Part shown: one piece after another, positions 49,264 through 58,070 of the stretch
Position numbering within the stretch: the stretch's first letter is position 1
How the letters are laid out: each line of letters begins with the position of its first letter
From: Brevibacillus fluminis
GTDB lineage: Bacteria; Bacillota; Bacilli; Brevibacillales; Brevibacillaceae
Length of the DNA stretch: 64,000 nt
Assembly: GCF_003710825.1 (NCBI RefSeq)
Contig: NZ_RHHQ01000014.1
Coordinates: 1 to 64,000 of the forward strand
Direction: 5' to 3'
Translations under genes and position numbers: made by a program
Notes under the pieces: model-generated
The model's input: the letters and a program-made list of their open reading frames with translations, nothing else
The model's database searches: none
What the model was told of the DNA's origin: nothing

Positions 49264-49749
49264 CTAGATGGTGTAGAATGAATAATAGAGAACGATGGCG
49301 ATCAGGATACCGAGCCAGCCGCCCATAAACACTTCAATTGGCTGGTGCCCGAGCAGTTCCTTCAACTTTTTCGCTTTTTCTTCTTTCGGCTTGATTTTGA
49401 ATGTGCGCATGCCTTCCAACAGATGGTTGAATTCGTCAACCAGGCGATTCAAGACCTCCGCATGCATGCCGGCATGTCTGCGCACGCCCGCCGCGTCGAA
49501 CATGACGACAATCCCAATAACCGCGGAGATGGCAAACGAGCTGCTGTCAAAACCTTCGCGAATCCCGACCGCCGTGGAAAGCGCGGTGACAGCGGAGGAG
49601 TGGGAGCTGGGCATACCGCCCGTGCTAAACATCAATGGCCATTGCCATTTTTTGGCCGCCAGGAAATGGAGCGGAATTTTGATAAATTGTGCGATGCCGA
49701 TTGAAAGGAGTGCCGCCCATAAGGGGAAATTGTTTAAAAGTATGCTCAT
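49264..49749 (-). CDS. yuiD: Divergent PAP2 membrane protein YuiD
   Basis: The 161-residue membrane protein of the divergent PAP2 family has K-W-Q-W-P-L-M-F-S-T-G-G-M-P-S-S-H-S-S and D-A-A-G-V-R-R-H-A-G, which align with acid phosphatase motifs 2 and 3. Motif 1 is altered, as usual for the group. It probably acts on an undecaprenyl- or lipid-phosphate. Conserved next to yuiC. Confidence 0.87.
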   Translation of the reverse strand: MSILLNNFPLWAALLSIGIAQFIKIPLHFLAAKKWQWPLMFSTGGMPSSHSSAVTALSTAVGIREGFDSSSFAISAVIGIVVMFDAAGVRRHAGMHAEVLNRLVDEFNHLLEGMRTFKIKPKEEKAKKLKELLGHQPIEVFMGGWLGILIAIVLYYSFYTI

Positions 49750-49879
49750 GAATCAGGACCGGTCCTTTCCGTAAACTGTTGCTTCTGACATTATTGTATC
49801 AGAATCGCAAGTGAATCATCCGTTAAGTTTTCATAAGTAACGTGCACAGCTTGGACACGCGTGAGGAGTGTGAAAAACG

Positions 49880-50260
49880 ATGGCTGCCCAATACCCGGAA
49901 CAATACTACGAATTTTTTCGCAAGTTCAACGTTGGCGAGTATTATGAATGCCACGACCTCCTTGAGGATATCTGGATGGAGGACAAGACCAATAAGTTTC
50001 TGCAAGGAATGTTGCAGTTGGCTGTGGGCATCTACCATTTTGAATGTGGTAATATGAAGGGAGCGAGATGGATGTTTACCAACGCCCGGAAATATCTCGC
50101 AAACTACACGCCGGTTTATTGGAGCTTGAACGTGGAGCAGGTGATCGACTACATCGAGGAATGTTTAGCCGCCTTGCCAGAAATCGACAGCATTCCGTAT
50201 CAAGAAGTGAAAAGCATCCCATTTCCGTATCGAAAACTGCAACTTGAGCAACAATCATAA
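49880..50260 (+). CDS. DUF309 family protein
   Basis: The 126-residue helical protein has the DUF309 signature E-C-H-D-L-L-E-D-I-W followed by F-L-Q-G-M-L-Q-L-A-V-G-I-Y-H, with conserved His and Glu residues suggestive of metal binding. Function unknown. GAGGAGTG precedes the ATG. Confidence 0.82.
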   Translation: MAAQYPEQYYEFFRKFNVGEYYECHDLLEDIWMEDKTNKFLQGMLQLAVGIYHFECGNMKGARWMFTNARKYLANYTPVYWSLNVEQVIDYIEECLAALPEIDSIPYQEVKSIPFPYRKLQLEQQS

Positions 50261-50307
50261 TCGAGATTGTACCATAATATCAAGACCTCGACAAAGGAGT
50301 GTTTACA

Positions 50308-50745
50308 ATGGCATTCACAAATCCTGACAATGACAAGCGCCGCCAAATTTTGGTGGACGCAAAAACCATCGCGGTGGTGGGCTGCTCGAACAAACCGGAC
50401 CGCACCAGCTATATGATTGCCGCTGCCATGCAGCATGCCGGATACCGGATCATTCCGGTCAATCCAGTTATCGCAGGGCAAACCGTATTGGGTGAAACCG
50501 TGCTCGGATCGCTACTTGACATCCATGAACCGGTGGACATCGTCAACGTGTTCCGCCGCAGCGAAGAGACGCTGCCGGTGGCGGAAGATACTGTGAAGAT
50601 GGAGCAAAAGCCAAAAGTGTTCTGGTTGCAGGAAGGCGTATATAATGAAGCGGCTGCGTCTCTGGTTGCTGAGCACGGCATCGAGGTCATTATGGACCAT
50701 TGCATCAAAGTGGATCACGCCATTCTGGTTCCGCGCAATCGCTAA
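50308..50745 (+). CDS. CoA-binding domain protein (YccU-like)
   Basis: The 145-residue Rossmann-like protein has I-A-V-V-G-C-S-N-K-P-D-R-T-S, V-N-P and W-L-Q-E-G-V, typical of the CoA_binding family related to succinyl-CoA synthetase. Physiological role not established. ATG 50308 has AAAGGAG 8 nt upstream. Confidence 0.88.
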   Translation: MAFTNPDNDKRRQILVDAKTIAVVGCSNKPDRTSYMIAAAMQHAGYRIIPVNPVIAGQTVLGETVLGSLLDIHEPVDIVNVFRRSEETLPVAEDTVKMEQKPKVFWLQEGVYNEAAASLVAEHGIEVIMDHCIKVDHAILVPRNR

Positions 50746-50759
50746 AGGAGGGCATACAT

Positions 50760-51359
50760 ATGGGGTTGGACCAACAGCAGAGCGGCGCTCCAGCGAAAGA
50801 CCGCGTACCGCCGAATCAAAAGGTGACGACAGGCTTTCCGGTGCTGCACTACGGCGATGTGCCTGTTTATAACGATTTGCGCGACTGGACGTTCCGGCTT
50901 TTCGGTGCGGTGGAGGAAGAGCAGACGCTCACCTTCGATCAGTTGATGGAGCTGGGGATGACCCACGTGACCAATGATATCCATTGTGTGACCGGCTGGA
51001 GCAAGCTGGACAACGAATGGGAGGGCATTCCCGTAGAGGCGGTCGTCGCGCTGGCAAAAGTGAAGCCGGAAGCCAAATATGTCGTGCTGCATGCCGAACA
51101 CGGCTGGACAGCGAACATGCCGCTCGCCGACTTCATGGCCGCGGGCAACGTGTTTGCCACCAAGCATAACGGGGAAGCGCTGACACCTGATCACGGGTAT
51201 CCGCTGCGTTTTGTGATCCCGCACCTTTATTTTTGGAAGAGTGCAAAATGGGTGCGCGGTGTAGAGTTCGTGGAGAAGGATAAGCCGGGGTTTTGGGAGA
51301 AGAACGGGTATAATATGTATGGAGATCCTTGGCGTGAGCAAAGATTCGCTTGGGATTGA
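50760..51359 (+). CDS. Sulfite-oxidase-like molybdopterin enzyme
   Basis: The 199-residue protein corresponds to the molybdopterin domain of the sulfite oxidase family. The likely Mo-ligating cysteine lies in D-I-H-C-V-T-G-W-S, and H-G-Y-P-L-R-F-V-I-P-H-L-Y contacts the cofactor. No signal peptide and no heme or dimerisation domain, so it is a minimal cytosolic form. AAGGAGGGC lies before ATG 50760, 14 nt after the CoA-binding gene. Confidence 0.85.
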   Translation: MGLDQQQSGAPAKDRVPPNQKVTTGFPVLHYGDVPVYNDLRDWTFRLFGAVEEEQTLTFDQLMELGMTHVTNDIHCVTGWSKLDNEWEGIPVEAVVALAKVKPEAKYVVLHAEHGWTANMPLADFMAAGNVFATKHNGEALTPDHGYPLRFVIPHLYFWKSAKWVRGVEFVEKDKPGFWEKNGYNMYGDPWREQRFAWD

Positions 51360-51422
51360 ATGGGAATGAAAAGCGTCTAATGGGAACTGCATGTTAATCG
51401 CATATAGACTTAGAAATCTATT

Positions 51423-51481
51423 TTGAAAAAAAGAGGTATTCAGGAACGAAAAAACACGTTCTTGAATACCTCTTTTTTCAA
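51423..51481. terminator. Very long bidirectional terminator
   Basis: A stem of about 25 bp runs from TTGAAAAAAAGAGG to CCTCTTTTTTCAA with one or two mismatches. It insulates the housekeeping block from the catabolic island. Confidence 0.92.
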
Positions 51482-51737
51482 ACTATCCAACTTCTATCTG
51501 AATCAATCAAAGTTGCTTTTATTGTCTGGTGCTTACCGTCCTAAATTCATTCAGTTGAATATTACAAAAAGATTGACAACTCGAAAAAAATAATTAGAAT
51601 CTAATTAAAAGACTAAATAAAGACGTTATAAAAATCGTAAAAACACTTAATTATACGTAAATCGACCATACGTTCATTAGAAAGGTAGTAAAACAGATAA
51701 TAAAAGACTAATTAAAGACAAAATACAGGGTGAAAAA
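51482..51737 (+). promoter_or_regulatory. AT-rich control region of the catabolic island
   Basis: No gene is present. TTGACA (51573-51578) and TAGAAT (51595-51600) form a promoter with a 16-bp spacer. A palindrome TAATTAGAATCTAATTA (51591-51607) covers the -10. A 19-bp sequence TAAAAGACTAAATAAAGAC (51606-51624) recurs with one change at 51701-51719; each copy contains AAAGAC twice, 12 bp apart. Confidence 0.6.
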
Positions 51738-53027
51738 ATGAAAATTAAAATGGCGATAATTGGTCCTGAAAATTTGGTAACAGCAATCAAAAAGGTTGCT
51801 GATGAATTTGAGGAGCTAGAATCCGTTCTACTCGTTTATGAGTCGGAAAAGGAATCCCCAGCATTGATAAAACAGTGTAAGGAAATAATCGATGTCTATT
51901 TATTCAGTGGAAAATTCCCTTACTATCTTTCGCAAAATGATCTTCCTCCAGATAGCCGATCCATTTACATTCCGTTTGAAGGTACAGATATTTACTCTGT
52001 CATTTTCCATATTTATCGTACATACCACTTTTATCCTTCTGTTAGCTTTGATGTCATCACCCCTGATGTTTTACAAGAAACGTTTGAAGAATTGCAGATT
52101 GCCGATTTTCAATGGTCGGTAACAACAATGGATGATGAGTATGACGGAGAAAAGCTGTCTGAACACCATCTTCAATTATGGAAGGAGGGTAAATTCCAGG
52201 TTGTTGCCACATGTCTGAATTCCGTTTACGTAAAATTGAGGGAATTGAAAATCCCAGTTTTCCTTGTCAAACATACCAATCAAACCATACGCGAGACGAT
52301 AAAAAAAGCGATACTGCTGGGTAAAGAGCATAAAAAACACTCCGCACAAATTACGATTCTTCAGTTTAAGATCGATGAATCGGCATATATCGAGCAAAAT
52401 GATCATCTGCATGTGAAAAAAACCATTAACGACTTAAGTAATCTGTTTTTCACCAGAATGGGAGAACTGGATGAAGATATTGTCACCCTTTACACAACCA
52501 GAGGAATCATTGAGAGACTGACTGATCATTTTATGGACTTTTCTCTTTTCGAACAGATTTTTGAGAGGTACCCCTTTTTCATCAACTTCGGAATCGGAAT
52601 GGGAGATACCGGGGAAGGCGCTGCGTACAACGCAAACAAGGCGTTGACAATGGCGATGCAAGACGGAGGAAATTGCGGCTTTTTGATTGATGATCAAAAA
52701 AGAGCATATGGTCCGTTCGGTTCTGGAACTACAATGGAATATTCACTGGTTGATGGGGAAGGTTACTCCATTCCCCATTCAATGCGCAAGCTGTATTCCT
52801 GGCTCACTACCTTGCGGAAAGAAGTTGTGACAACGCGGGAGATAAGCAATGCTCTGTCTACCAGTGAACGAAATGCTGCAAGGCTAATCAAATCATTAAA
52901 AAACAAAGAGATTGCAGAAGTGATCGGCAAAGAAAAAATGGCCCAGAAAGGCAGACCGCGCCCTATTTATAAGGTCGATCTCCACAAGTTGGCCGAGGAA
53001 CTGGGAGAGGAGGTCGAACTGACTTAA
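51738..53027 (+). CDS. Transcriptional regulator with cyclase-like core and C-terminal winged helix
   Basis: The 429-residue protein has residues 1-200 forming an alpha/beta region without a clear family. Residues of about 200-340 contain G-I-G-M-G-D-T-G-E-G-A-A-Y-N-A-N, resembling the palm of GTP cyclohydrolase III or GGDEF proteins, without the usual metal-site signature. Residues of about 350-425 form a winged helix (V-T-T-R-E-I-S-N-A-L, then A-A-R-L-I-K-S-L and G-R-P-R-P-I-Y wing). It is probably a nucleotide- or metabolite-responsive regulator of the following genes. AT-rich codons in its first half differ from downstream genes. Start ATG 51738. Confidence 0.7.
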   Translation: MKIKMAIIGPENLVTAIKKVADEFEELESVLLVYESEKESPALIKQCKEIIDVYLFSGKFPYYLSQNDLPPDSRSIYIPFEGTDIYSVIFHIYRTYHFYPSVSFDVITPDVLQETFEELQIADFQWSVTTMDDEYDGEKLSEHHLQLWKEGKFQVVATCLNSVYVKLRELKIPVFLVKHTNQTIRETIKKAILLGKEHKKHSAQITILQFKIDESAYIEQNDHLHVKKTINDLSNLFFTRMGELDEDIVTLYTTRGIIERLTDHFMDFSLFEQIFERYPFFINFGIGMGDTGEGAAYNANKALTMAMQDGGNCGFLIDDQKRAYGPFGSGTTMEYSLVDGEGYSIPHSMRKLYSWLTTLRKEVVTTREISNALSTSERNAARLIKSLKNKEIAEVIGKEKMAQKGRPRPIYKVDLHKLAEELGEEVELT

Positions 53028-53059
53028 GTAACCGATCACAATGAGAGGAGGGACGTCCC

Positions 53060-54682
53060 CTGACTGCAGACATCGTTTTTATAAATGGTCAGATTCTTAC
53101 CATTGACCCAGAAAATCGTATTTTACAAGCGGTTGCACTAAAGGAAAACCGCATACTCGCGGTAGGAGACAATGCTGGTATCGAAAAATGTATCGGCAGT
53201 GAAACGAAGATCATCGATTTACAAGGTAGAAGCATGCTACCTGGTTTTATCGACTCGCATTTACATGTAACATTGATGGCTGCCAACACGCTTGGCATAA
53301 ACTGCAAGGCGGCCCATATAAAATCAGTGCAAAACATTCTGGGAGAATTGCAAACAAAAGCGTCCCAGGTTCCCAAAGGCGCATGGGTCCGCGCATGGGG
53401 GTTCAACGAAACGAAAGTAGCGGAGCAAAGATATCCGACACGCTGGGAACTTGATGCGATATCCACCGATCACCCGATTATCGTGGTCAGAACCTGCTCC
53501 CACATCTCGGCGGTAAACAGCAAGGCGCTGGAATTGGCAGGAATTGACGCCAATACTCCTGATCCTCCGGGCGGCAAAATTGAGCGGGATGAAAAAGGGG
53601 TTCCCACAGGCGTGTTGATTGAAAACGCTCATATGAACATGCATCATTTTTCCAAATTTACCGAAACGGAGATACGTCAGGGATTGCCGCTAGCCTCCCA
53701 ACAACTGCTAGCCAATGGCATTACTAGCGTTCACGATGCCGGCGCGTACGGTCCAGAAAGTCTAAGGATTTTGCAGCAGTCCACTCAAACTGGCGATATT
53801 CAGGTACGTATCTATGCCATGATTGGGGCTCTAAATGATTCCCAGGAATTTGTGAAAAAGATGATGGAGGCCGGAGTCGTCACTGGCTTAGGGAATGAGC
53901 AGTTTAAAATCGGCCCGGTCAAAGTGTTTATTGACGGAAGCAGCAGTGGACCGACAATCGCCACAAGACAGCCGTATACGAGTGACCGAAATAATCACGG
54001 AATTCTGTATTTTGGGCAAGAAGAATTAAACGAAGCGTTAGTGACGACGCATGAACTAGGATACCAGATTACGGCGCACGCTCAGGGCGATCGGGCCATC
54101 GAGATGATGTTGAATTGCATCGAGACTGCATTGCAAAAACAGCCCCGCCACAATCATCGACATCGTATCGAACACGCCGGGATAACAACTCCTGACTTGT
54201 TAAAAAGGATGAAAGAACTGAACGTTATCCCGATACCGAATCCACCGTTCTTCTACGAATTCGGCGAGGGTTACGTGAAAAATTACGGGGAGCGTGTGAA
54301 TCACATGTTTCCGGCCAGAGATTTCATCGACGAGGGAATCATCGCCGCAGCCGGATCGGACAGTCCGATTACGGATTGCAATCCACTCTTGGGCATCCAT
54401 ACAGCGGTAAATAGACAGACGCAGGCGGGATTGTCAGTCGGTGACTGCCAACGGATCAAACGGCTGGAAGCGATAAGGCTTTATACATGGAACGGCGCTT
54501 ACGCCAGTTTCGATGAGCACATCAAGGGGAGCATTGAAGTGGGAAAATTGGCGGATATGGTTGTCTTAAGCGAGCCAATCATGGAAACGCCAACAGAGAG
54601 AATTAAAGATATAACAGTGGAGATGACCGTTTTGGACGGCAGAATCGTGTATCAAAAAGGCGAAGGAGAGATACGAGCATGA
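53060..54682 (+). CDS. YtcJ-like amidohydrolase, CTG start
   Basis: The 540-residue metal-dependent amidohydrolase of the YtcJ/Amidohydro_3 group has metal motif D-S-H-L-H-V, then A-H-A-Q-G-D-R-A, H-R-I-E-H-A and G-S-D-S-P-I. N-substituted formamide deformylase and similar amide hydrolases belong here. The frame opens after TGA at 53042 and has no ATG, GTG or TTG before 53234, yet the codons between 53060 and 53234 encode the N-terminal strands the family needs (A-D-I-V-F-I-N-G-Q-I-L-T). CTG at 53060 with GAGGAGG 8 nt upstream is therefore the likely start. The stop overlaps the aminotransferase start by 4 bp. Confidence 0.82.
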   Translation: MTADIVFINGQILTIDPENRILQAVALKENRILAVGDNAGIEKCIGSETKIIDLQGRSMLPGFIDSHLHVTLMAANTLGINCKAAHIKSVQNILGELQTKASQVPKGAWVRAWGFNETKVAEQRYPTRWELDAISTDHPIIVVRTCSHISAVNSKALELAGIDANTPDPPGGKIERDEKGVPTGVLIENAHMNMHHFSKFTETEIRQGLPLASQQLLANGITSVHDAGAYGPESLRILQQSTQTGDIQVRIYAMIGALNDSQEFVKKMMEAGVVTGLGNEQFKIGPVKVFIDGSSSGPTIATRQPYTSDRNNHGILYFGQEELNEALVTTHELGYQITAHAQGDRAIEMMLNCIETALQKQPRHNHRHRIEHAGITTPDLLKRMKELNVIPIPNPPFFYEFGEGYVKNYGERVNHMFPARDFIDEGIIAAAGSDSPITDCNPLLGIHTAVNRQTQAGLSVGDCQRIKRLEAIRLYTWNGAYASFDEHIKGSIEVGKLADMVVLSEPIMETPTERIKDITVEMTVLDGRIVYQKGEGEIRA

Positions 54683-55833
54683 AAGAATTATCCAAAACGC
54701 GAAGCAAGTTGCCAAACTCAGGAATCCGCCAGCTAATGGAGCTTTCCGCCAGTATTCCGGATGCCATTCATCTGGAAGTGGGCGAACCGAACGTCAATAC
54801 GCCACAACATATTCGGGAAGCGGCAACCTTGGCCATGAACGAAGGCTTTACCGGCTATACTTCGGTGCCAGGTTACAAATCGCTGCGCGATGCATTGTGC
54901 GAGCATCTTGGCTATCGCTATGGATTAAAAATCACAAGCGAGCAAGTGATGGTCACCTCCGGGGCCGTAACAGCCTTGACAGCCAGCTTGCTGGCAATTG
55001 CCGACGCCGACGATGAAATCTTGATTCCCGATCCGGGCTGGCCGGTTTACGAAATGATGGTTCTCGCGCAAGGGTCTGTGGCCAAAAGATATCCTTTGCA
55101 GTTGGAGAACGGTTTTGCCCCTGATCTGGAGCAGCTGGAACAATTGGTTACCCCGAAAACCAAGGCCATTTTGATCAATACGCCGGGGAATCCGACAGGA
55201 GCGGTTCTCGGGCAGGAGCAAATCCTTGAATTGTTGGCATTTGCCGTCAAGCACGACTTGTATGTGATATCGGACGAAGTGTACGACGGAATCGTTTTTG
55301 AAGGCACCCATATCAGTCCAAAAACGTTCGACACCGATGGCCGGGTGATCAGCATTTTTGGCGCATCGAAAAATTACGCGATGACCGGCTGGCGAATCGG
55401 CTACGCAGTGGCCTCTCCCGAGATTACCACGATAATGGGTAAAGTGATGCTGCCCTTGGTATCCTGCGCCACCTCCATTTCCCAAAAAGCGGCGGAGGCT
55501 GCGATTAGAGGACCGCAGGATTTTGTTGAGGAAATGCGGCAAAGTTACAAGCAGAGACGCGACAAAGCATACGATTTGTTTACACAAGCAGAAGTGAAAG
55601 CGTTTAAACCGGATGGCGCTTTCTACATGCTGGTTGATATGGCGGAATTGGGTCGGCCAGCAGACGAACTGGTGCTCCAATTGCTGAAAGAGGAAAAAGT
55701 AGCTGTTGCCCCCGGCACCACTTTTGGGGAGCTGACCAACAAAATGGTGCGTATATCTCTTGCGTCAGAAGAGTCGCAATTGCTGGAAGGGGTAAAACGG
55801 ATTTGCAGCTTCATAGCCAGACATAAAAAATGA
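54679..55833 (+). CDS. Class I/II aminotransferase
   Basis: The 384-residue fold-type I PLP enzyme has G-Y-T-S-V-P-G, N-T-P-G-N-P-T-G, S-D-E-V-Y-D and the Schiff-base lysine in A-S-K-N-Y-A-M-T-G-W-R. Closest in style to aspartate/aromatic aminotransferases. It is translationally coupled to the amidohydrolase (ATGA overlap), which suggests it transaminates the amino acid released by that enzyme. Confidence 0.88.
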   Translation: MKELSKTRSKLPNSGIRQLMELSASIPDAIHLEVGEPNVNTPQHIREAATLAMNEGFTGYTSVPGYKSLRDALCEHLGYRYGLKITSEQVMVTSGAVTALTASLLAIADADDEILIPDPGWPVYEMMVLAQGSVAKRYPLQLENGFAPDLEQLEQLVTPKTKAILINTPGNPTGAVLGQEQILELLAFAVKHDLYVISDEVYDGIVFEGTHISPKTFDTDGRVISIFGASKNYAMTGWRIGYAVASPEITTIMGKVMLPLVSCATSISQKAAEAAIRGPQDFVEEMRQSYKQRRDKAYDLFTQAEVKAFKPDGAFYMLVDMAELGRPADELVLQLLKEEKVAVAPGTTFGELTNKMVRISLASEESQLLEGVKRICSFIARHKK

Positions 55834-55857
55834 AAGCCAAAGTAAAGGAGATAAGGT

Positions 55858-56817
55858 ATGAAACTAGTAACCTATTCCCGGTCCGGTAGGAAATCGATTG
55901 GAGCCGTTGTGGCAGATAAAGTGATTGATATCGCCAAAGCTTACAAGCTGATGGCAAACGAAGAAGGAATCCCGTCTGACATGAAATCGTTTCTTCAAGG
56001 AGGAACGGTTTTGCTGGAGAAAGCACGGCAAGCCGTCGAGTTTGCTGCTGCGGGTGGGCGCATTCAAGAGACAGAGCTGGCAGACGTGATCTTTCGGATC
56101 GAAACCGTGGATATTCATGCGCCAATCTCCAATCCGAATAAAATTATCTGCATCGGTTTGAATTACCGTGACCATGCTGCGGAAGTGAATTTGGAGATTC
56201 CGACAATCCCGGTCCTATTCTCGAAATATTCGAACACGATTAATGATCCGCTGTCACCGATCCCCAAACCTGAAGACTCCGACCAGCTTGATTACGAAGC
56301 GGAGCTTGCCGTAGTGATCGGGAAGCATGCAAGTCATGTGGAGGAAGCCGATGCCAATCAGTACGTAGCTGGCTACACCGCCATGAACGACGTATCTGTT
56401 CGGGATTATCAAGTAAGGACGTCGCAATGGTTGCAGGGAAAAACCTTTGACGGCCACGCGCCGATGGGACCTTACCTGGTCACCGCTGATGAAGTCAACG
56501 ACCCGCATCGCCTTGCTATCAAATGCTATGTGAATGATGAAATCCGCCAGAATTCCAACACCAAGGAACTGATCTTCTCCATTCCTTATTTGATCAGCTA
56601 CCTGTCCAAAATCATGGTGTTGGAACCGGGAGATATCATTGCTACCGGTACGCCGCATGGGGTAGCGATGGGATTGAAACCGCCGAAATATTTGCAAGTC
56701 GGTGACAAAGTGCGAGTCGAGATCGAAGGAATCGGCAGTCTGGAGAATCCCGTGGTGTTAGGGGACAAGGCTTTTATTCAACGACAGTTTCTGGCAAAAC
56801 ATCAACAAGGGCTGTAA
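55858..56817 (+). CDS. Fumarylacetoacetate hydrolase family protein
   Basis: The 319-residue FAH-family enzyme has I-G-L-N-Y-R-D-H-A-A-E, metal ligands in D-Y-E-A-E-L-A-V-V-I-G, M-N-D-V-S-V-R-D-Y-Q and T-G-T-P-H-G-V-A-M-G. Members hydrolyse acylpyruvates or isomerise and decarboxylate 2-oxo acids. In this operon it probably acts on the 2-oxo acid made by the preceding aminotransferase. AAAGGAG upstream. Confidence 0.85.
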   Translation: MKLVTYSRSGRKSIGAVVADKVIDIAKAYKLMANEEGIPSDMKSFLQGGTVLLEKARQAVEFAAAGGRIQETELADVIFRIETVDIHAPISNPNKIICIGLNYRDHAAEVNLEIPTIPVLFSKYSNTINDPLSPIPKPEDSDQLDYEAELAVVIGKHASHVEEADANQYVAGYTAMNDVSVRDYQVRTSQWLQGKTFDGHAPMGPYLVTADEVNDPHRLAIKCYVNDEIRQNSNTKELIFSIPYLISYLSKIMVLEPGDIIATGTPHGVAMGLKPPKYLQVGDKVRVEIEGIGSLENPVVLGDKAFIQRQFLAKHQQGL

Positions 56818-56873
56818 AAGATACCGTTCGTTACTGATAACAAAAAAGTTTTATTAAAGGGGGGTGCATTGTA

Positions 56874-57989
56874 ATGAAAGCCAAAAAAGCATTGATGCTG
56901 GTAGGTTCTCTTGTTCTCGCAGGTTCTTTGGGTCTCACAGGATGCACAAGTGAAGGGGCGTCCAGTCAGGTTCAAACACAACCAAACCAACAAGGGCAAC
57001 CGAATCAAACCGCTAAGACGCAGGGGGAAAATCAAGGCGGGGGAACGTTGGCAAAGGTAAAACAAAGAGGCAAGGTAGTCGTCGGGGTAAATAACGTTTT
57101 GCCGGGATTCGGCTATTTAAAACCTGACGGAAGCAACAGCGGGTTTGATATCGATTTCGCAAAAGCCTATGCAGCCGCCATCTTTGGCGACCCTAACGCA
57201 GTCGAGTTGCGGCCGGTATCCACGCAAGAACGCTTCACCGCTTTGCAAACAGGCGAAATCGACATATTAAGTCGCAATGCAACGATGACTAGCTCACGCG
57301 ACGTTTCCATGGGATTAAAATTCGGACCTACCACCTTCTATGATGGACAAGGGGTGATGGTTCACGCAGACAGCAAAATCAACAATTTGAAGGGTTTAGA
57401 TGGGATGCGCATCGGTGTCGAGCAAGGAACGACAACCGAGATGAACCTAACCGAACAGTTGAAAAGAGTAGGGGCGAAAGCGAATATCGTCGTGTTTGAA
57501 AATCAGGATGCCGAAGTAGCCGCCTTTGAGCAAGGCAGCATCGATGCATGGTCGACGGACAAGTCGGGCCTGGTTGCTCGTTTAGCTTCTTTGAAAAATC
57601 CGGAGGGAGTTAAAATTCTTCCTGATGTATTATCGAAAGAGCCGCTGACACCTGCGGTTAAAGCCGGGGACGATCAGATGTTCAACCTTATGAGATGGAC
57701 TGTCTATGCGTTGATCCAAGCGGAGGAATATGGCATCACGCAAAGCAACGTCGAAAGTTTCCTGAACAGCGAGGATCCGGAAATCCGTCGTTTCCTGGGT
57801 GTAGAAGGAGATGTAGGTGCACAGTTAGGTTTGCCTAATGATTTTGTCGTAAAGGTAATCAAAGCAGTAGGGAACTATGGCGAAATTTTTGAGCGAAATC
57901 TTGGCAAAAACACGATCTTCAAATTAGATCGTGGAGCCAACGATCTATGGACAAAGGGCGGTTTACTGTACTCCCCGCCATTCCGATAA
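56874..57989 (+). CDS. AapJ-like amino-acid-binding lipoprotein
   Basis: The 371-residue protein has a lipobox ending at C24 (L-T-G-C) and a Gln/Asn-rich linker. A family 3 binding domain follows with N-N-V-L-P-G-F-G, T-Q-E-R-F-T-A-L-Q-T-G-E-I-D and a terminal L-W-T-K-G-G-L-L-Y-S-P-P-F-R. That ending is characteristic of proteobacterial AapJ, but here the protein is a Gram-positive lipoprotein. It binds the substrate for the permeases downstream; broad L-amino acid binding is the family default. Confidence 0.85.
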   Translation: MKAKKALMLVGSLVLAGSLGLTGCTSEGASSQVQTQPNQQGQPNQTAKTQGENQGGGTLAKVKQRGKVVVGVNNVLPGFGYLKPDGSNSGFDIDFAKAYAAAIFGDPNAVELRPVSTQERFTALQTGEIDILSRNATMTSSRDVSMGLKFGPTTFYDGQGVMVHADSKINNLKGLDGMRIGVEQGTTTEMNLTEQLKRVGAKANIVVFENQDAEVAAFEQGSIDAWSTDKSGLVARLASLKNPEGVKILPDVLSKEPLTPAVKAGDDQMFNLMRWTVYALIQAEEYGITQSNVESFLNSEDPEIRRFLGVEGDVGAQLGLPNDFVVKVIKAVGNYGEIFERNLGKNTIFKLDRGANDLWTKGGLLYSPPFR

Positions 57990-58000
57990 AAGATAAACAG

Positions 58001-58046
58001 ATGGACCTATTTGTCCCTCTTTTTGTGGCAATGGGTCCATTCTTTT
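58001..58046 (+). terminator. Intra-operon attenuator hairpin
   Basis: ATGGACC pairs with GGTCCAT, followed by TCTTTT, between the binding-protein and first permease genes. It would leave more binding-protein than permease mRNA. Confidence 0.55.
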
Positions 58047-58070
58047 ACAAAGCTGAGAGGTGAGAGCAGC

